From: Polaribacter sp.
GTDB lineage: Bacteria > Bacteroidota > Bacteroidia > Flavobacteriales > Flavobacteriaceae
Direction of reading: 5' to 3'
Length of the DNA stretch: 64,000 nucleotides
NCBI GenBank assembly: GCA_018663625.1
Contig: JABJPX010000075.1
Location: 1 to 64,000 of the forward strand
The notes under the pieces are model-generated. The model was not told where the DNA came from and did no database searches. It saw only the letters and a program-made list of their open reading frames with translations. This document shows, piece by piece, positions 53,872 through 63,540 of this stretch; positions within the stretch are counted from its first letter, which is position 1, and the number at the start of each line of letters is the position of its first letter. The position numbers and the translations under genes were made by a program.

Positions 53872-55179
53872 TTAAATGGGTGCTGATAATTCCATTAAAA
53901 TGGTACATAAAATAGCACCAACAGTACCAATTGCATACCCAAATACTGCCAATAAAACGCCAACAGTGGCCAATGATGGATGAAACGCTTGCGCTACAAT
54001 AGGAGCAGAAGCTGCGCCGCCAACATTTGCCTGACTACCAACCGCCAAAAAGAAATAAGGAGCGCGAATCATTTTTGCAACAAAAATGAGCAAACCGGCA
54101 TGAATCCCCATCCATACAAAACCAATTGCAATTAAACCTGGGTTTTCAAATGCCTGATTTAAATCCATTTTCATACCAATTGTTGCTACTAGAATATAGA
54201 TAAAGACACTACCTAACTTACTCGCGCCAGCACCTTCATAATTTTTTACCTTTGTATAGGATAAAATAATGGCGATAATTGTAGAAATACTAATCAACCA
54301 AAAGAAACTAGATCCTAGGAAAGAAAAAATATTCCTCCCAGTCTGTGAATCCATTGAACCCACAATATTTGTAAAAAAGAGGCTGAGGTATTTTGATGAA
54401 AAATGCCCAAAACCAACCGTTCCAAATGCAATTGCCAACATAATCATAATGTCCGCTAATGATGGGTTTCTTTTTACTTTTTCCGTGAAGTCAATGACTT
54501 TTTCTTTTAGTTTCTCAATGGCGGAAGTATCTGCTTTTAGCCATTTATTAATCCTATCTTTTTTACCAATTCCAATCAATAAAATAGCCATCCATACATT
54601 TGCCACGACAATATCTACAATGACCATTCCGCCATATTTGGACGGATTGTATTGGTAGATTTCGAACATGGCCGTTTGGTTGGCACCCCCACCAATCCAA
54701 CTTCCTGCCAAGGTAGAAAGTCCACGCCATACAGCGTCAAAACCTTCCGCTCCAACAGTTTCTGGTGAAAAAACAGCAATCAACAAAATGGCCAAGGGAC
54801 CACCAATTATAATACCAACGGTACCTGTAAAAAACATTATCAAAGCCTTCGATCCCAAGTTAAAAATGGCTTTTAAATCGATGCTTAAAGTCATTAAAAC
54901 CAATGCAGCTGGGAGTAAGAACCGACTAGAAACATAGTACAGTTGAGACTTTATTGCTACATTTTCTCCCATTGCATTCGTTGTTTCCCATTCTGGAGAA
55001 ATCAAACCAAACGTTGTAAATATTGCAGGGATGAAATAGGCCATAAATAACCCAGGTACAATTTTATAGAATTTTGCCCAAAAGCCGGTTTTTAAATTTT
55101 CAGTATAAAAAACGAAACCTAATGAAACCATTAAAATTCCAAACACGATTGCGTCATTTGTAAAAGTGGGTGCTGTCAT
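53872..55179 (-). CDS. DUF819-family membrane protein (YjcL-like)
   Basis: A 435-residue integral membrane protein with about eleven hydrophobic segments (IVFGILMVSLGFVFYTENL at the start, LATVGVLLAVFGYAIGTVGA at the end) and the family motif STLAGSWIGGGANQTAMFEI. It is distantly similar to sodium/solute symporters; the substrate is unknown. It is followed by a DUF4369 lipoprotein (40 bases) and preceded by DUF2490. Confidence 0.88.
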   Translation of the reverse strand: MTAPTFTNDAIVFGILMVSLGFVFYTENLKTGFWAKFYKIVPGLFMAYFIPAIFTTFGLISPEWETTNAMGENVAIKSQLYYVSSRFLLPAALVLMTLSIDLKAIFNLGSKALIMFFTGTVGIIIGGPLAILLIAVFSPETVGAEGFDAVWRGLSTLAGSWIGGGANQTAMFEIYQYNPSKYGGMVIVDIVVANVWMAILLIGIGKKDRINKWLKADTSAIEKLKEKVIDFTEKVKRNPSLADIMIMLAIAFGTVGFGHFSSKYLSLFFTNIVGSMDSQTGRNIFSFLGSSFFWLISISTIIAIILSYTKVKNYEGAGASKLGSVFIYILVATIGMKMDLNQAFENPGLIAIGFVWMGIHAGLLIFVAKMIRAPYFFLAVGSQANVGGAASAPIVAQAFHPSLATVGVLLAVFGYAIGTVGAILCTILMELSAPI

Positions 55180-55190
55180 TTTCTAAATTT

Positions 55191-55868
55191 TTATTGAATG
55201 GCTTTTTTTCTAAAATCAGTATTTAAAAGGATGCCTAATTGAAGCCTGTCAAAATCCCTGTTCTTAAATTGTTGATTGAAATATCCTGCCTTCAATTTCA
55301 AGTGAGAATTAAGTGTATATAGTAATCCACCACCGGTCCAATTTTGAGGAATGGTTTCTCCTTTAAAATTGATAAAAATTTCATTGAAAGCATAAATACT
55401 CCAAGTTTTTGAAAGTGGATAGGTGGCATTCAAATCATAACGAACCCAGTTTTCAGTCGATTTTTCTCCTTGAAATTCTATAAAACGATGTTCGAATCGA
55501 AAACGATGTCTTATTTTTAATTTTGTTAAATTAGTATTCCAATTGATGTCTTCATACAATCTAAACTCTGTTGCAAATTCCGAAGGTTCTTGATATTGTG
55601 TATCCGTTTTTACGGGACTGATTCCAAATGTGAAATTAAAGTTTTTATTTGCCTTATAATTTAAACCCAATCGGTAGATTGATTGTTGAAATTCACTCGT
55701 TGTTTCAAAATAACGATAGTGTGCCATTGTTTTTAGTGAGAATTGATTGGATACTTTATGCGAACCGTTGTACATAAACCATGCGCCTAATTTATTTTCT
55801 GGAGATTCTTGTGCCTGCACTTTTGTGAAAAGCAAGCTCAAACAACATAATAAAATGATTTTTTTCAT
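55191..55868 (-). CDS. DUF2490 outer-membrane-type protein
   Basis: A 225-residue protein with a signal peptide (KKIILLCCLSLLFTKVQAQ) and alternating beta strands rich in aromatics (LGAWFMYNGSHKVSNQFSLK, LKIRHRFRFEHRF, GLLYTLNSHLKLKAGYF), as in an outer-membrane barrel. DUF2490 proteins are uncharacterised. It lies between the BNR-repeat gene (9-base gap) and DUF819 (11-base gap), probably one operon. Confidence 0.82.
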   Translation of the reverse strand: MKKIILLCCLSLLFTKVQAQESPENKLGAWFMYNGSHKVSNQFSLKTMAHYRYFETTSEFQQSIYRLGLNYKANKNFNFTFGISPVKTDTQYQEPSEFATEFRLYEDINWNTNLTKLKIRHRFRFEHRFIEFQGEKSTENWVRYDLNATYPLSKTWSIYAFNEIFINFKGETIPQNWTGGGLLYTLNSHLKLKAGYFNQQFKNRDFDRLQLGILLNTDFRKKAIQ

Positions 55869-55877
55869 AGATAAACT

Positions 55878-58800
55878 TTAATTTGTAGTAAAAATTTTGA
55901 AGTCCTTAAAAGGTGAGATTTCTATTTTTTCTATAGAAGCCATATAGGCGAACCAATCCTCCTTAAAAAAAGAGTTTGTTTTAGAGACCGTTTTTTTAAA
56001 TGTTTCTTTAAATTGATTCATGAGTGTTTTTTCTGTATCCGTTTGCTCGCCAAAACGAGATCGAATGTATCTACTAGCGAGTCCCAAACGTTGATTTACG
56101 GTCACTTCTGGGTTTCTAGTAATTCCTTGTCTTTTATCAATTGTTCCCAAATACATTGCGATCAATCCGTCTACCTTTTTAATAATTTCTTTGGATGTAG
56201 TAATTTCACTTTTATATTTTTTAGCATCCTCTTTTTCTAATTTTACTTTCAAAGTGGTTGCCGTATTTTTACTTTCAACCAATTGCTTTACCATCGCTGC
56301 AATTTTTGCTTGATAACCTTCTAGTTCTTTGCTTGCATCATATTTTTGATGGATGGCGTCTTGAGAAATTTCTAGTCTTGGGTCAAAAGAAACCGTAATG
56401 TCTTGTTCGGAAACTGCTGTCCCAAAAGTCATTTTTAAATGATAAACCCCGGGTTTTACAGCAACCCCTGCCGGTTCTCTTTTCGATTTACTTATTTTTC
56501 TGGAAGCTCTTGCAACTCCTTTTTCTCTCAGGTACCAAGTGGTTTTGTGAATACCACTTTCTTTCGGTGTTTTAAATTGCAGTGTTCTTATTTTTTTACT
56601 ACCGTCAAAAATTTCTAATTTTATGGAATCGTGACGAATTTCTTTCTTATTATCTTTAGATACCTCCTTTTTTTCTTCAACAGGTTTATTGATGTAATAA
56701 GAAATAATTGCTCCCCTTTTTCTATTTTCACCTTGATAGATCGCATCGGCTCCAAATCGACTTCCTGTGGGTTGTTGATATGCAGCCTGATAGGCTGTTG
56801 GTGGTGAAAATAAGACGAGTTTTTCTTTGGTGATATTGCTATTTGCCATGGCTCTTAAGGGACGAATGTCATCTAAAACCCATGCAGCTCTTCCGAAAGT
56901 TCCAATCACTAAATCGTGTTCCCTTTCTTGAATGACCAAATCTTTAACAGGTACTGTAGGAAAACCAGCAGTCCATTTTGTCCACTTTTTTCCAGCATTG
57001 ATCGAAATGTACAATCCATCATCTGTTCCTAAAAATAATAAGTTTTCATTTTCAGGATCTTCTACAATACATAAAGTATAACTTTGTACGTCATTTTCAT
57101 CAACGATTCGGGTCCATGATTTACCATAGTTTTTGGTTCTGTAAGCATAGGGCGTATAGTTAAATCGACGATAATCATTTGCAATTAAGAGTGCTTCTCC
57201 TTTGTTTTTGTTGGATGCTTTTATTTGTGTAATCCAAGAATTTTTTGGCAACCCTTTGATGTTTTTTGCGACATTGGTCCAACTTTTACCACCATTTTTA
57301 GTAATGTGTACTTGTCCATCATCTGTTGCTGCCCATAAAATATCTTTCTCTACAACGGTGGGTTCAATAACTAAAATTGTACAATGGTTTTCTGCACCAG
57401 TTGCATCCATCGTTAAACCACCACTTTCGGCTTGTTTCAATTTTTCTGGATCATTGGTAGATAGATCTGGTGAAATCGTATTCCAGGTTAATCCTTTATC
57501 GGTTGATTTGTGTACAAATTGACTTCCAAAATACAGTGTTGAACTATCAAAAGGATCTATATTTATTGCAGCGTTCCAATTGAAACGTAATTTTACTGCT
57601 GCGTCTTTATGTGTCGGTTTTACTCCGTAGTTATTTCCTGTTAGATAATCATATCTTGAAACGGATCCTTGTTGACTCATTGTCCATCCATACCGCGCAT
57701 CCTCTTTGTCAGGTACGACATCAAAACCATCCCCAAAGCTTATTTCTTGCCAATATGAATTTCGAATTCCTTGACTTTTCCAAACATATGCAGGGCCTCT
57801 CCAAGAGCCATTGTCTTGCATTCCGCCATAGACATTGTAAGGAAACTCATTGTCTATATTGATATGATAGAATTGTGCAACTGGAATGTTTCCGATAAAA
57901 CGCCAGGTTTTTCCACCATCTTTTGTGATGTTTAAACCACCGTCATTTCCATCAATCATAAATTTCCCATTGGTAGGGTGTATCCACCAAGCATGATGGT
58001 CTGGGTGAACGCCATTGTCCACACCATAGGCAGGCATTAATTGTTTAAATGATTCTCCACCATCTTTCGAAACGTTGATGTAAGTAAAAACAGTATATAA
58101 TTTGTTTTCATTTTGTGGATCTACATAAATTTCTGAATAATAAAAAGGACGATTTCCAATTCCAGGTTTGTCATTAATTTTTTTCCATTTAAAACCGCCA
58201 TCTTCACTTTTATAGAGTGCGTTTTTTTTCGCTTCTATCAAGGCATAGATAACTTCTGGATTGTTGGGGGCTATGGCCACACCAATTCTTCCCAGTTCCC
58301 CTTTTGGTAAACCTTCTTTTTCTGTGATTTTTTTCCAGTTTTCTCCACCGTCATGGGTAATGTATAAACCACTTCCTTCACCACCAGATTTAAAAAACCA
58401 AGGGTCGCGTTTGTGTTCCCACATTGCTGCAATGATTTTATTTGGATTGGTAGGGTTCATAATTAAATCAGCAGCCCCAGACTTATTATTTGTATATAAA
58501 ATCTGTTTCCAAGTTTTACCTCCATCGATTGTTTTATATATCCCACGTTCTTTGTGTTCTCCCCAAGGAGATCCAATAGCACCTACATAGACTATGTCTG
58601 GGTTTGTTGGGTGAATAAGAACTCGGTGTATGTGTCGTGTCTTTTCCAATCCCATGGGTTTCCATGTTTTTCCAGCATTTAAAGATTTATAAATTCCAAA
58701 TCCACCATTCAGACTATTTCTTGGGTTTCCTTCACCAGTACCTGCCCAAAGAACACTTGGGTTTGATTGTTGAATGGCAATGGCGCCAATAGAAGCTGTT

Positions 58801-59045
58801 AATTCATTTTCGAATATAGGTGCCCATTTTATTCCGCCAGAAGTAGATTTCCAAATTCCGCCAGAAGCAGTACCCACATACATTATTTCAGGATTCGATT
58901 CTACAACATCAATAGCAGTCACACGACCAGACATTCCTCCAGGGCCAATGTTTCTGGGTTTCATATTTTTTACCATGTCCATCGAAAACTCTTGAGAGAA
59001 TGATAGGGGGGCAGTACATAAAAATAATAGCGTGAGTAGTTTTTT
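55878..59045 (-). CDS. Large secreted BNR/VPS10-like repeat protein
   Basis: A 1055-residue exoprotein: signal peptide MKKLLTLLFLCTAPLSFSQ, then many beta-propeller blades of the BNR/sortilin type (IYKSLNAGKTWKPMGLEKTR, GLYITHDGGENWKKITEKEG, with recurring DGGxxW motifs) over about residues 30-750, and a C-terminal non-propeller part with a coiled coil. No catalytic residue pattern is obvious; annotated homologues are called glycosyl hydrolase-like by position only. The start at 59045 is chosen over 59090 because it begins at the signal peptide. Confidence 0.87.
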   Translation of the reverse strand, partial: KKLLTLLFLCTAPLSFSQEFSMDMVKNMKPRNIGPGGMSGRVTAIDVVESNPEIMYVGTASGGIWKSTSGGIKWAPIFENELTASIGAIAIQQSNPSVLWAGTGEGNPRNSLNGGFGIYKSLNAGKTWKPMGLEKTRHIHRVLIHPTNPDIVYVGAIGSPWGEHKERGIYKTIDGGKTWKQILYTNNKSGAADLIMNPTNPNKIIAAMWEHKRDPWFFKSGGEGSGLYITHDGGENWKKITEKEGLPKGELGRIGVAIAPNNPEVIYALIEAKKNALYKSEDGGFKWKKINDKPGIGNRPFYYSEIYVDPQNENKLYTVFTYINVSKDGGESFKQLMPAYGVDNGVHPDHHAWWIHPTNGKFMIDGNDGGLNITKDGGKTWRFIGNIPVAQFYHINIDNEFPYNVYGGMQDNGSWRGPAYVWKSQGIRNSYWQEISFGDGFDVVPDKEDARYGWTMSQQGSVSRYDYLTGNNYGVKPTHKDAAVKLRFNWNAAINIDPFDSSTLYFGSQFVHKSTDKGLTWNTISPDLSTNDPEKLKQAESGGLTMDATGAENHCTILVIEPTVVEKDILWAATDDGQVHITKNGGKSWTNVAKNIKGLPKNSWITQIKASNKNKGEALLIANDYRRFNYTPYAYRTKNYGKSWTRIVDENDVQSYTLCIVEDPENENLLFLGTDDGLYISINAGKKWTKWTAGFPTVPVKDLVIQEREHDLVIGTFGRAAWVLDDIRPLRAMANSNITKEKLVLFSPPTAYQAAYQQPTGSRFGADAIYQGENRKRGAIISYYINKPVEEKKEVSKDNKKEIRHDSIKLEIFDGSKKIRTLQFKTPKESGIHKTTWYLREKGVARASRKISKSKREPAGVAVKPGVYHLKMTFGTAVSEQDITVSFDPRLEISQDAIHQKYDASKELEGYQAKIAAMVKQLVESKNTATTLKVKLEKEDAKKYKSEITTSKEIIKKVDGLIAMYLGTIDKRQGITRNPEVTVNQRLGLASRYIRSRFGEQTDTEKTLMNQFKETFKKTVSKTNSFFKEDWFAYMASIEKIEISPFKDFKIFTTN

Positions 59046-59197
59046 CATTATGGTTTTTATTAATATAAAATAACAGGCAACAAGATACAAAATAGATTTT
59101 TTTTCTTATCGCTAAAAGGTCAATATTAATAATAGTATTATTAATTGCTTTACACAATTAATATTGGTAAGTTTGTTGCTAATAAAATCATATATTT

Positions 59198-59869
59198 ATG
59201 AAAAAATTAGTTTATTTATTATTGTTTGTTAGTACGATTTCATATTCTCAAAACGCTTTTATGGAGTACCAATTTTCTGCTAAAAGAGGAACTGAAAGTG
59301 CAATTTTAGCCCTAACAGATGATATTTGGGGAGATGCAAAATTCAAATCTGGAGGGATTAATATTGAGTCTTTTAGTATTGGTAATGAGGGATCTACCCA
59401 TAGAATTGTTTTGTACGGTGATCCTGGAAATTGGGGAAGAAATGACTCGATATCAGCGGCAAATAAATGGGGTGTTTTTATTCAGAAATTAAACAATCAT
59501 ATTGACAAATGGACGCATAGTTCTTCTGGAAATGTAATGAGTTGGGTTGGTGACAATGAAGCGTATAATTATGTTCAGATTTTTGAATTTAAAGCGAGCG
59601 ATCCAGCAGCTTTTAAAGCAGCTCATGATGAAATCGTTAGTGAAATGACTCCTTACAGAAAAGGAGAAGTTGGTTTTGGAAGTTATGAAATCGCTGGATT
59701 TCAAGGAGCGACGCATTGGGTTGCAATCACAGCAAATGATTGGTCTGATTTGATTTCAACTCGAAGAGCGATGAAAAAAATTACAAAACCTTGGAAAAAG
59801 TATTATAAAAATCGAGGAAAAGTTGAGCATGTTAGAAATTATACTGCTAAGACTATTAAAAGGTATTAA
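59198..59869 (+). CDS. Uncharacterised exported protein
   Basis: A 223-residue protein with a signal peptide (MKKLVYLLLFVSTISYSQ). The mature part has two similar halves (YQFSAKRGTESAILALTD, FKASDPAAFKAAHDEIVSEM) suggesting an ABM-like fold. No catalytic motif is seen, and I do not recognise the family. It has a basic C-terminal end (KYYKNRGKVEHVRNYTAKTI). It stands alone between the BNR gene, which is divergent, and the SPFH operon, with its own terminator. Confidence 0.8.
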   Translation: MKKLVYLLLFVSTISYSQNAFMEYQFSAKRGTESAILALTDDIWGDAKFKSGGINIESFSIGNEGSTHRIVLYGDPGNWGRNDSISAANKWGVFIQKLNNHIDKWTHSSSGNVMSWVGDNEAYNYVQIFEFKASDPAAFKAAHDEIVSEMTPYRKGEVGFGSYEIAGFQGATHWVAITANDWSDLISTRRAMKKITKPWKKYYKNRGKVEHVRNYTAKTIKRY

Positions 59870-59887
59870 TACTTAAAACTAATACCT

Positions 59888-59917
59888 AAAAAAGCGCCTT
59901 CAAAAAGGCGCTTTTTT
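59888..59917 (+). terminator. Terminator after the exported-protein gene
   Basis: AAAAAAGCGCCTT (59888-59900) pairs with AAGGCGCTTTTTT (59905-59917), 13 bp, CAAA loop. Its 3' arm overlaps the stop codon of the convergent RHH gene. Confidence 0.9.
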
Positions 59918-60083
59918 ATAATTTCTCTTTTTTTATGGGGGTTCTTTTTGCCTCTTTTAAAGCTTGTGTTAGCATCCATTCTATCTGACCGTTTGTAGAG
60001 CGAAATTCATCTGCAGCCCATTTTTCAATGGCTTTCATCATATCTTCATTAACGCGCAATGCAAAGGCTTTTTTCTTTGACAT
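59916..60083 (-). CDS. Arc-type ribbon-helix-helix protein
   Basis: A 55-residue ORF (ATG 60081-60083, TAA 59916-59918) reads KKKAFALRVNEDMMKAIEKW followed by FRSTNGQIEWMLTQALKEAK, an Arc/MetJ-type ribbon-helix-helix: one beta strand, two helices and a basic tail. It probably binds DNA as a dimer. It is the last gene of the SPFH operon, one base behind the hydrolase stop. It may regulate that operon; no toxin partner is obvious. Confidence 0.85.
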   Translation of the reverse strand: MSKKKAFALRVNEDMMKAIEKWAADEFRSTNGQIEWMLTQALKEAKRTPIKKEKL

Positions 60084-60084
60084 T

Positions 60085-60999
60085 TTAAGGTGTCTTTTTT
60101 ATAAATGAAACAATCGTATCAATCAGTTTTTTTGAGATTGGGAACTCTGGAGAACTATAAGATTTGATATTGTCTTCCTCGTTTTCAATATCCTTTAAAA
60201 TGTGGTTCATGTTTTGGATGATCGTATAAGATGCAGTTGGTTTTGCTTCTTTAAGATTTGAAGCATTTTCAATCCCTACTTGAATGTCTTTGTCACCGTT
60301 TACAATAAGTGTGGGAATTGTTATTTTTTTAATTTCTGTTATGGGATCTATGACTATCCAAGAAGTCCAAAACTCTTGGTTCGGCTTTGCGAAAATTGCC
60401 ATCAAATTTGGATTTACTTCTTTAATACTTCCTGTTTCTTTGAGTTCTTTAAAATGTGCTTTTGCTATTTTGCCGAATTCAGGACTCTGTGCATTGAGTT
60501 GTTTTATCAGAATTTTGTCAATCGTTTCTCCTGCACCTGCAATAGAAATGTATTTGTCTACATTATTCAAAGCCATCATGGCAATCAAAGAACCTTGACT
60601 ATGACCTGCTAAAATAATGCTGCTAAAACGGGTCTCGTTTTTAAAATGATTTACGACTTCCTCAACATCAAAAATGAAATCTTTAAAAAAAACACCGTCT
60701 TTTAAGAATGTACTATTTTTGGGATTTGCGGTTCGCTTATCATAGCTAAAGAAAGCGATGTTTTCTTTGTTTACTGCAGCCCTAAATTGTTTGATGTATT
60801 GGGGTTGATTCCCATCTCTGTCTACGCCACCAGATCCATGAACCCAGATAATGAGGGGGCTTTTTTCTTCGGGATAGCTTAACGTACCTGGCAATTGAAT
60901 TGCTTGGTTTTGAATTGTAATTTCTTCTATTGTTATTTGTGAAAATCCGTTTGTGATTCCTAGTAAAACAACTATCAAAAAGTAGCGTGATCGCATCAT
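60085..60999 (-). CDS. Exported alpha/beta hydrolase
   Basis: A 304-residue protein with a signal-like N-terminus (YFLIVVLLGITNGFSQ) and the catalytic triad of the alpha/beta hydrolases: nucleophile in AGHSQGSL, Asp in NGDKDIQV and His in NMNHILKD. The oxyanion motif WVHGSGGVDRDG is typical of the dienelactone hydrolase/acyl-esterase group. Substrate unknown. Its start overlaps the DUF6141-type stop by 4 bases (ATGA). Confidence 0.88.
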   Translation of the reverse strand: MMRSRYFLIVVLLGITNGFSQITIEEITIQNQAIQLPGTLSYPEEKSPLIIWVHGSGGVDRDGNQPQYIKQFRAAVNKENIAFFSYDKRTANPKNSTFLKDGVFFKDFIFDVEEVVNHFKNETRFSSIILAGHSQGSLIAMMALNNVDKYISIAGAGETIDKILIKQLNAQSPEFGKIAKAHFKELKETGSIKEVNPNLMAIFAKPNQEFWTSWIVIDPITEIKKITIPTLIVNGDKDIQVGIENASNLKEAKPTASYTIIQNMNHILKDIENEEDNIKSYSSPEFPISKKLIDTIVSFIKKTP

Positions 61000-61487
61000 G
61001 ATTGTATCAAATTATACGCTTTTAAAACTCTGCTTACAGCTTCTTTTTTTTGGGTTCCAATCAGTAATTTTTTACCGTTTTTTAGTGTTAATTGGATACC
61101 AATATCACCAGAGACATTCACGGCATTACCTTTCTTTTCGTTGAAACTGTAACGCAAACCCCAACCTCCATATTCTCCTATGGGGTCGTAAGTTCTTACT
61201 TCTGCTTTGGTGATTTCTGACCATAAAAGTGTTTTCATTGAAAAATGGAATGGAAAAAATTGATAATGAATCCCTTTTTCATCGATTCTTGTAGATAATT
61301 TGAATATGAAAATCAACAAAACAGAGGCAATGATTCCAATTGATCCTAGGAATTCATTGGTAGTCATGCTGGTGTTGTCTTTTATATATTCATTGATAAT
61401 CAAACTAACTGGAACCAGGAGGCTAAACCCTAAAAGTACCATGAGCCAAACCTGTCTAAATCGTTGTTCTTCCTTGAAAACTTTCAT
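60996..61487 (-). CDS. DUF6141-like membrane protein
   Basis: A 163-residue protein with two membrane helices near the N-terminus (LMVLLGFSLLVPVSLIINEY, IGIIASVLLIFIFKLS) and a cytoplasmic beta-rich domain (LWSEITKAEVRTYDPIGEYG, GIQLTLKNGKKLLIGTQKKE) that resembles PH-like membrane proteins. Function unknown. Fourth-to-last place in the SPFH operon order, 2 bases behind the DUF4177-like gene. Confidence 0.75.
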   Translation of the reverse strand: MKVFKEEQRFRQVWLMVLLGFSLLVPVSLIINEYIKDNTSMTTNEFLGSIGIIASVLLIFIFKLSTRIDEKGIHYQFFPFHFSMKTLLWSEITKAEVRTYDPIGEYGGWGLRYSFNEKKGNAVNVSGDIGIQLTLKNGKKLLIGTQKKEAVSRVLKAYNLIQS

Positions 61488-61489
61488 GG

Positions 61490-61648
61490 TTACCTATTCT
61501 TATCTCTTTCTAATATTATTGAATTCCCATTGACAGGCACCTCTTTTAAAGTCCAACCTTCTCTTGCATATTGATTTAAAAGGTCCTCAAAGTTTTGAGT
61601 TCTATTTCTAAAGCCCAATTTTAATGTTACTACTTTATATTCTTTCAT
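61490..61648 (-). CDS. Small DUF4177-like protein
   Basis: A 52-residue ORF (ATG 61646-61648, TAA 61490-61492) begins MKEYKVVTLKLGFRNRT and contains LLNQYAREGWTLKEVPV and ILERDKN. This is the short beta-alpha-beta pattern of DUF4177. It sits 22 bases behind the SPFH gene and 2 bases before the DUF6141-like gene. Function unknown. Confidence 0.8.
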   Translation of the reverse strand: MKEYKVVTLKLGFRNRTQNFEDLLNQYAREGWTLKEVPVNGNSIILERDKNR

Positions 61649-61670
61649 CTTTTCATTTTTTTACTGTCTA

Positions 61671-62531
61671 CTAATGATTCAAAGTTCCTGTATTCACCAC
61701 AGGAGAGGCCTCTTTATCTCCACATAAGATCACCAATAAGTTACTCACCATCGCTGCTTTTCGTTCGTCATCTAGTACAACAATTTCCTTTTTATCTAAT
61801 TCTTCCAAGGCCATTTCTACCATCTCTACGGCTCCTTGTACGATTTTGTGTCTAGCGGCAACAATTGCAGTTGCTTGTTGTCTTTTTAGCATGGCGCTTG
61901 CAATTTCTTGGGCATATGCCAAGTAGCCAATTCGAGCTTCTAAAACTTCAATTCCGGCAATGGATAGGCGCTCGTCAATTTCTTTTTCTAAAGCTTCAGA
62001 TACCTCATTTACACTAGAACGTAAGGTAATGTCTTCGTCATGTCCTTCATCAGCAAAATTATCGTATGGATACATACTTGCCAATTTTCGAACTGCAGCA
62101 TCGGTTTGAACGCGTACAAAATTTTCATAATTATCGACATCAAATGCAGCTTTGTAGGTATTGGTAACCCGCCAAACTAAAATGGTAGAAATCATAATTG
62201 GATTTCCTAATTTGTCATTTACTTTCAAGCGTTCACTATCAAAATTACTCGCTCTTAATGAAATGGTTTTTTTTCTGAATAAAGGGTTTGCCCAATAAAG
62301 ACCGTTGTCTTTAATCGTTCCGATATACTTTCCGAAAAGTAAGATCACTTTAGAGGTGTTTGGGTTTACTAAAATAAAGCCAAACAGTCCAAAGAAACCA
62401 ATAAAAGTGACGATTAAAAAACGTGGGTCTTCCGAGCGTATCGCTGTTGTAATACTTCCAAAAAATAATGCGATAAGTATGAATAGCATTAAGTAGCCAT
62501 TTGCGGGCTTGATTATTTTTTCTTCTTTCAT
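61671..62531 (-). CDS. SPFH/band-7 (stomatin/prohibitin) family protein
   Basis: A 286-residue membrane protein with two N-terminal hydrophobic segments (YLMLFILIALFFGSITTAI, FLIVTFIGFFGLFGFILV) and a band-7 domain (about 60-230: ISTILVWRVTNTYKAAFDVD, GIEVLEARIGYLAYAQEIAS). SPFH proteins organise membrane microdomains and bind proteases. It is the first gene of a five-gene operon (SPFH, DUF4177-like, DUF6141-like, hydrolase, RHH). Confidence 0.92.
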   Translation of the reverse strand: MKEEKIIKPANGYLMLFILIALFFGSITTAIRSEDPRFLIVTFIGFFGLFGFILVNPNTSKVILLFGKYIGTIKDNGLYWANPLFRKKTISLRASNFDSERLKVNDKLGNPIMISTILVWRVTNTYKAAFDVDNYENFVRVQTDAAVRKLASMYPYDNFADEGHDEDITLRSSVNEVSEALEKEIDERLSIAGIEVLEARIGYLAYAQEIASAMLKRQQATAIVAARHKIVQGAVEMVEMALEELDKKEIVVLDDERKAAMVSNLLVILCGDKEASPVVNTGTLNH

Positions 62532-62648
62532 AAATTTATGATTGATATTAAATTGATATCACGAAGATATGATATATTTTTTTGTTTTTACAATTATTTT
62601 CATCTTTATTTTTATAATTTAGCTGAAAATTAATTTTAAAAATTTATA

Positions 62649-63428
62649 ATGAAAGCGTCCATACTTCTATTTATTTCTATCTTCTTCGTAGCGACTCCTA
62701 ATGCGGATGAATCTGTTTTTTGGGGACAAAACGGGCACCGAGCAACAGGTGAAATTGCAACTCAGCATTTGACAAAAAGAGCTAAAAGGAAGATTGATAA
62801 ATTATTGAAAGGACAAAGTTTGGCCTTTGTTTCTACTTTTGCTGACGAAATTAAGTCAGATCGGAAATACCGTGAATTTTCTGCATGGCATTATGTAAAT
62901 ATGGGGATAGATGAAAGCTATGAAGCGGCAGAAAAAAATCCAAAAGGAGATTTGGTCACTGCTATTGCAAAGTGTGTTTCGGTTTTAAAAGACCCGAAGA
63001 GTAAAGAGGAAGACAAGGTGTTTTATTTGAAAATGTTGGTTCATTTTGTAGGAGACTTACATCAGCCAATGCATATAGGTCAGAAAGAAGATCGTGGAGG
63101 AAATCGAATAAAAGTAGAGTGGTTTGGACAAGGAACCAACTTACATTCTGTTTGGGATACGAAAATGATAGAAGCTTGGAATATGAGTTATATAGAGTTG
63201 GCAAACAATGCCAAAGATCTTTCTAAAGCGCAATTGAAAGCCATCGAAAAAGGTTCGGTAGAAGATTGGGTGAACGAAGTACATGAAATTACTAAAGAAC
63301 TCTACAGTTCAGTAAAAGAAGGAGAGAATCTACGGTATCGTTATTCTTACGATCATTTTGGTACTGTTAGAAATCAGTTACAGCGAGGTGGAATTCGTTT
63401 GGCTAAAATTTTAAATGACATTTATTAA
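62649..63428 (+). CDS. Secreted S1/P1-type nuclease
   Basis: A 259-residue zinc-dependent nuclease that cuts single-stranded DNA and RNA. The mature N-terminus FWGQNGHRATGEIA, HFVGDLHQPMHIG, DRGGNRIKVEWFG and NLHSVWDTKMI supply the Trp, His and Asp ligands of three zinc ions. The signal peptide (KASILLFISIFFVATPNA) is visible. Single gene with its own terminator, divergent from the SPFH operon over 117 bases. Confidence 0.93.
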   Translation: MKASILLFISIFFVATPNADESVFWGQNGHRATGEIATQHLTKRAKRKIDKLLKGQSLAFVSTFADEIKSDRKYREFSAWHYVNMGIDESYEAAEKNPKGDLVTAIAKCVSVLKDPKSKEEDKVFYLKMLVHFVGDLHQPMHIGQKEDRGGNRIKVEWFGQGTNLHSVWDTKMIEAWNMSYIELANNAKDLSKAQLKAIEKGSVEDWVNEVHEITKELYSSVKEGENLRYRYSYDHFGTVRNQLQRGGIRLAKILNDIY

Positions 63429-63461
63429 TCAACAATTTAAAATAGAAGTTATATAAATCAG

Positions 63462-63497
63462 AAAAAGAGATTACTGAATCAGTAATCTCTTTTTTTA
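63462..63497 (+). terminator. Terminator after the S1/P1 nuclease
   Basis: AAAAAGAGATTACTG pairs with CAGTAATCTCTTTTT (about 15 bp), followed by more T. Confidence 0.85.
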
Positions 63498-63540
63498 TGG
63501 TTGTATTTTGTTTTCTTAGGATTTAAGAAATAACAATGAT

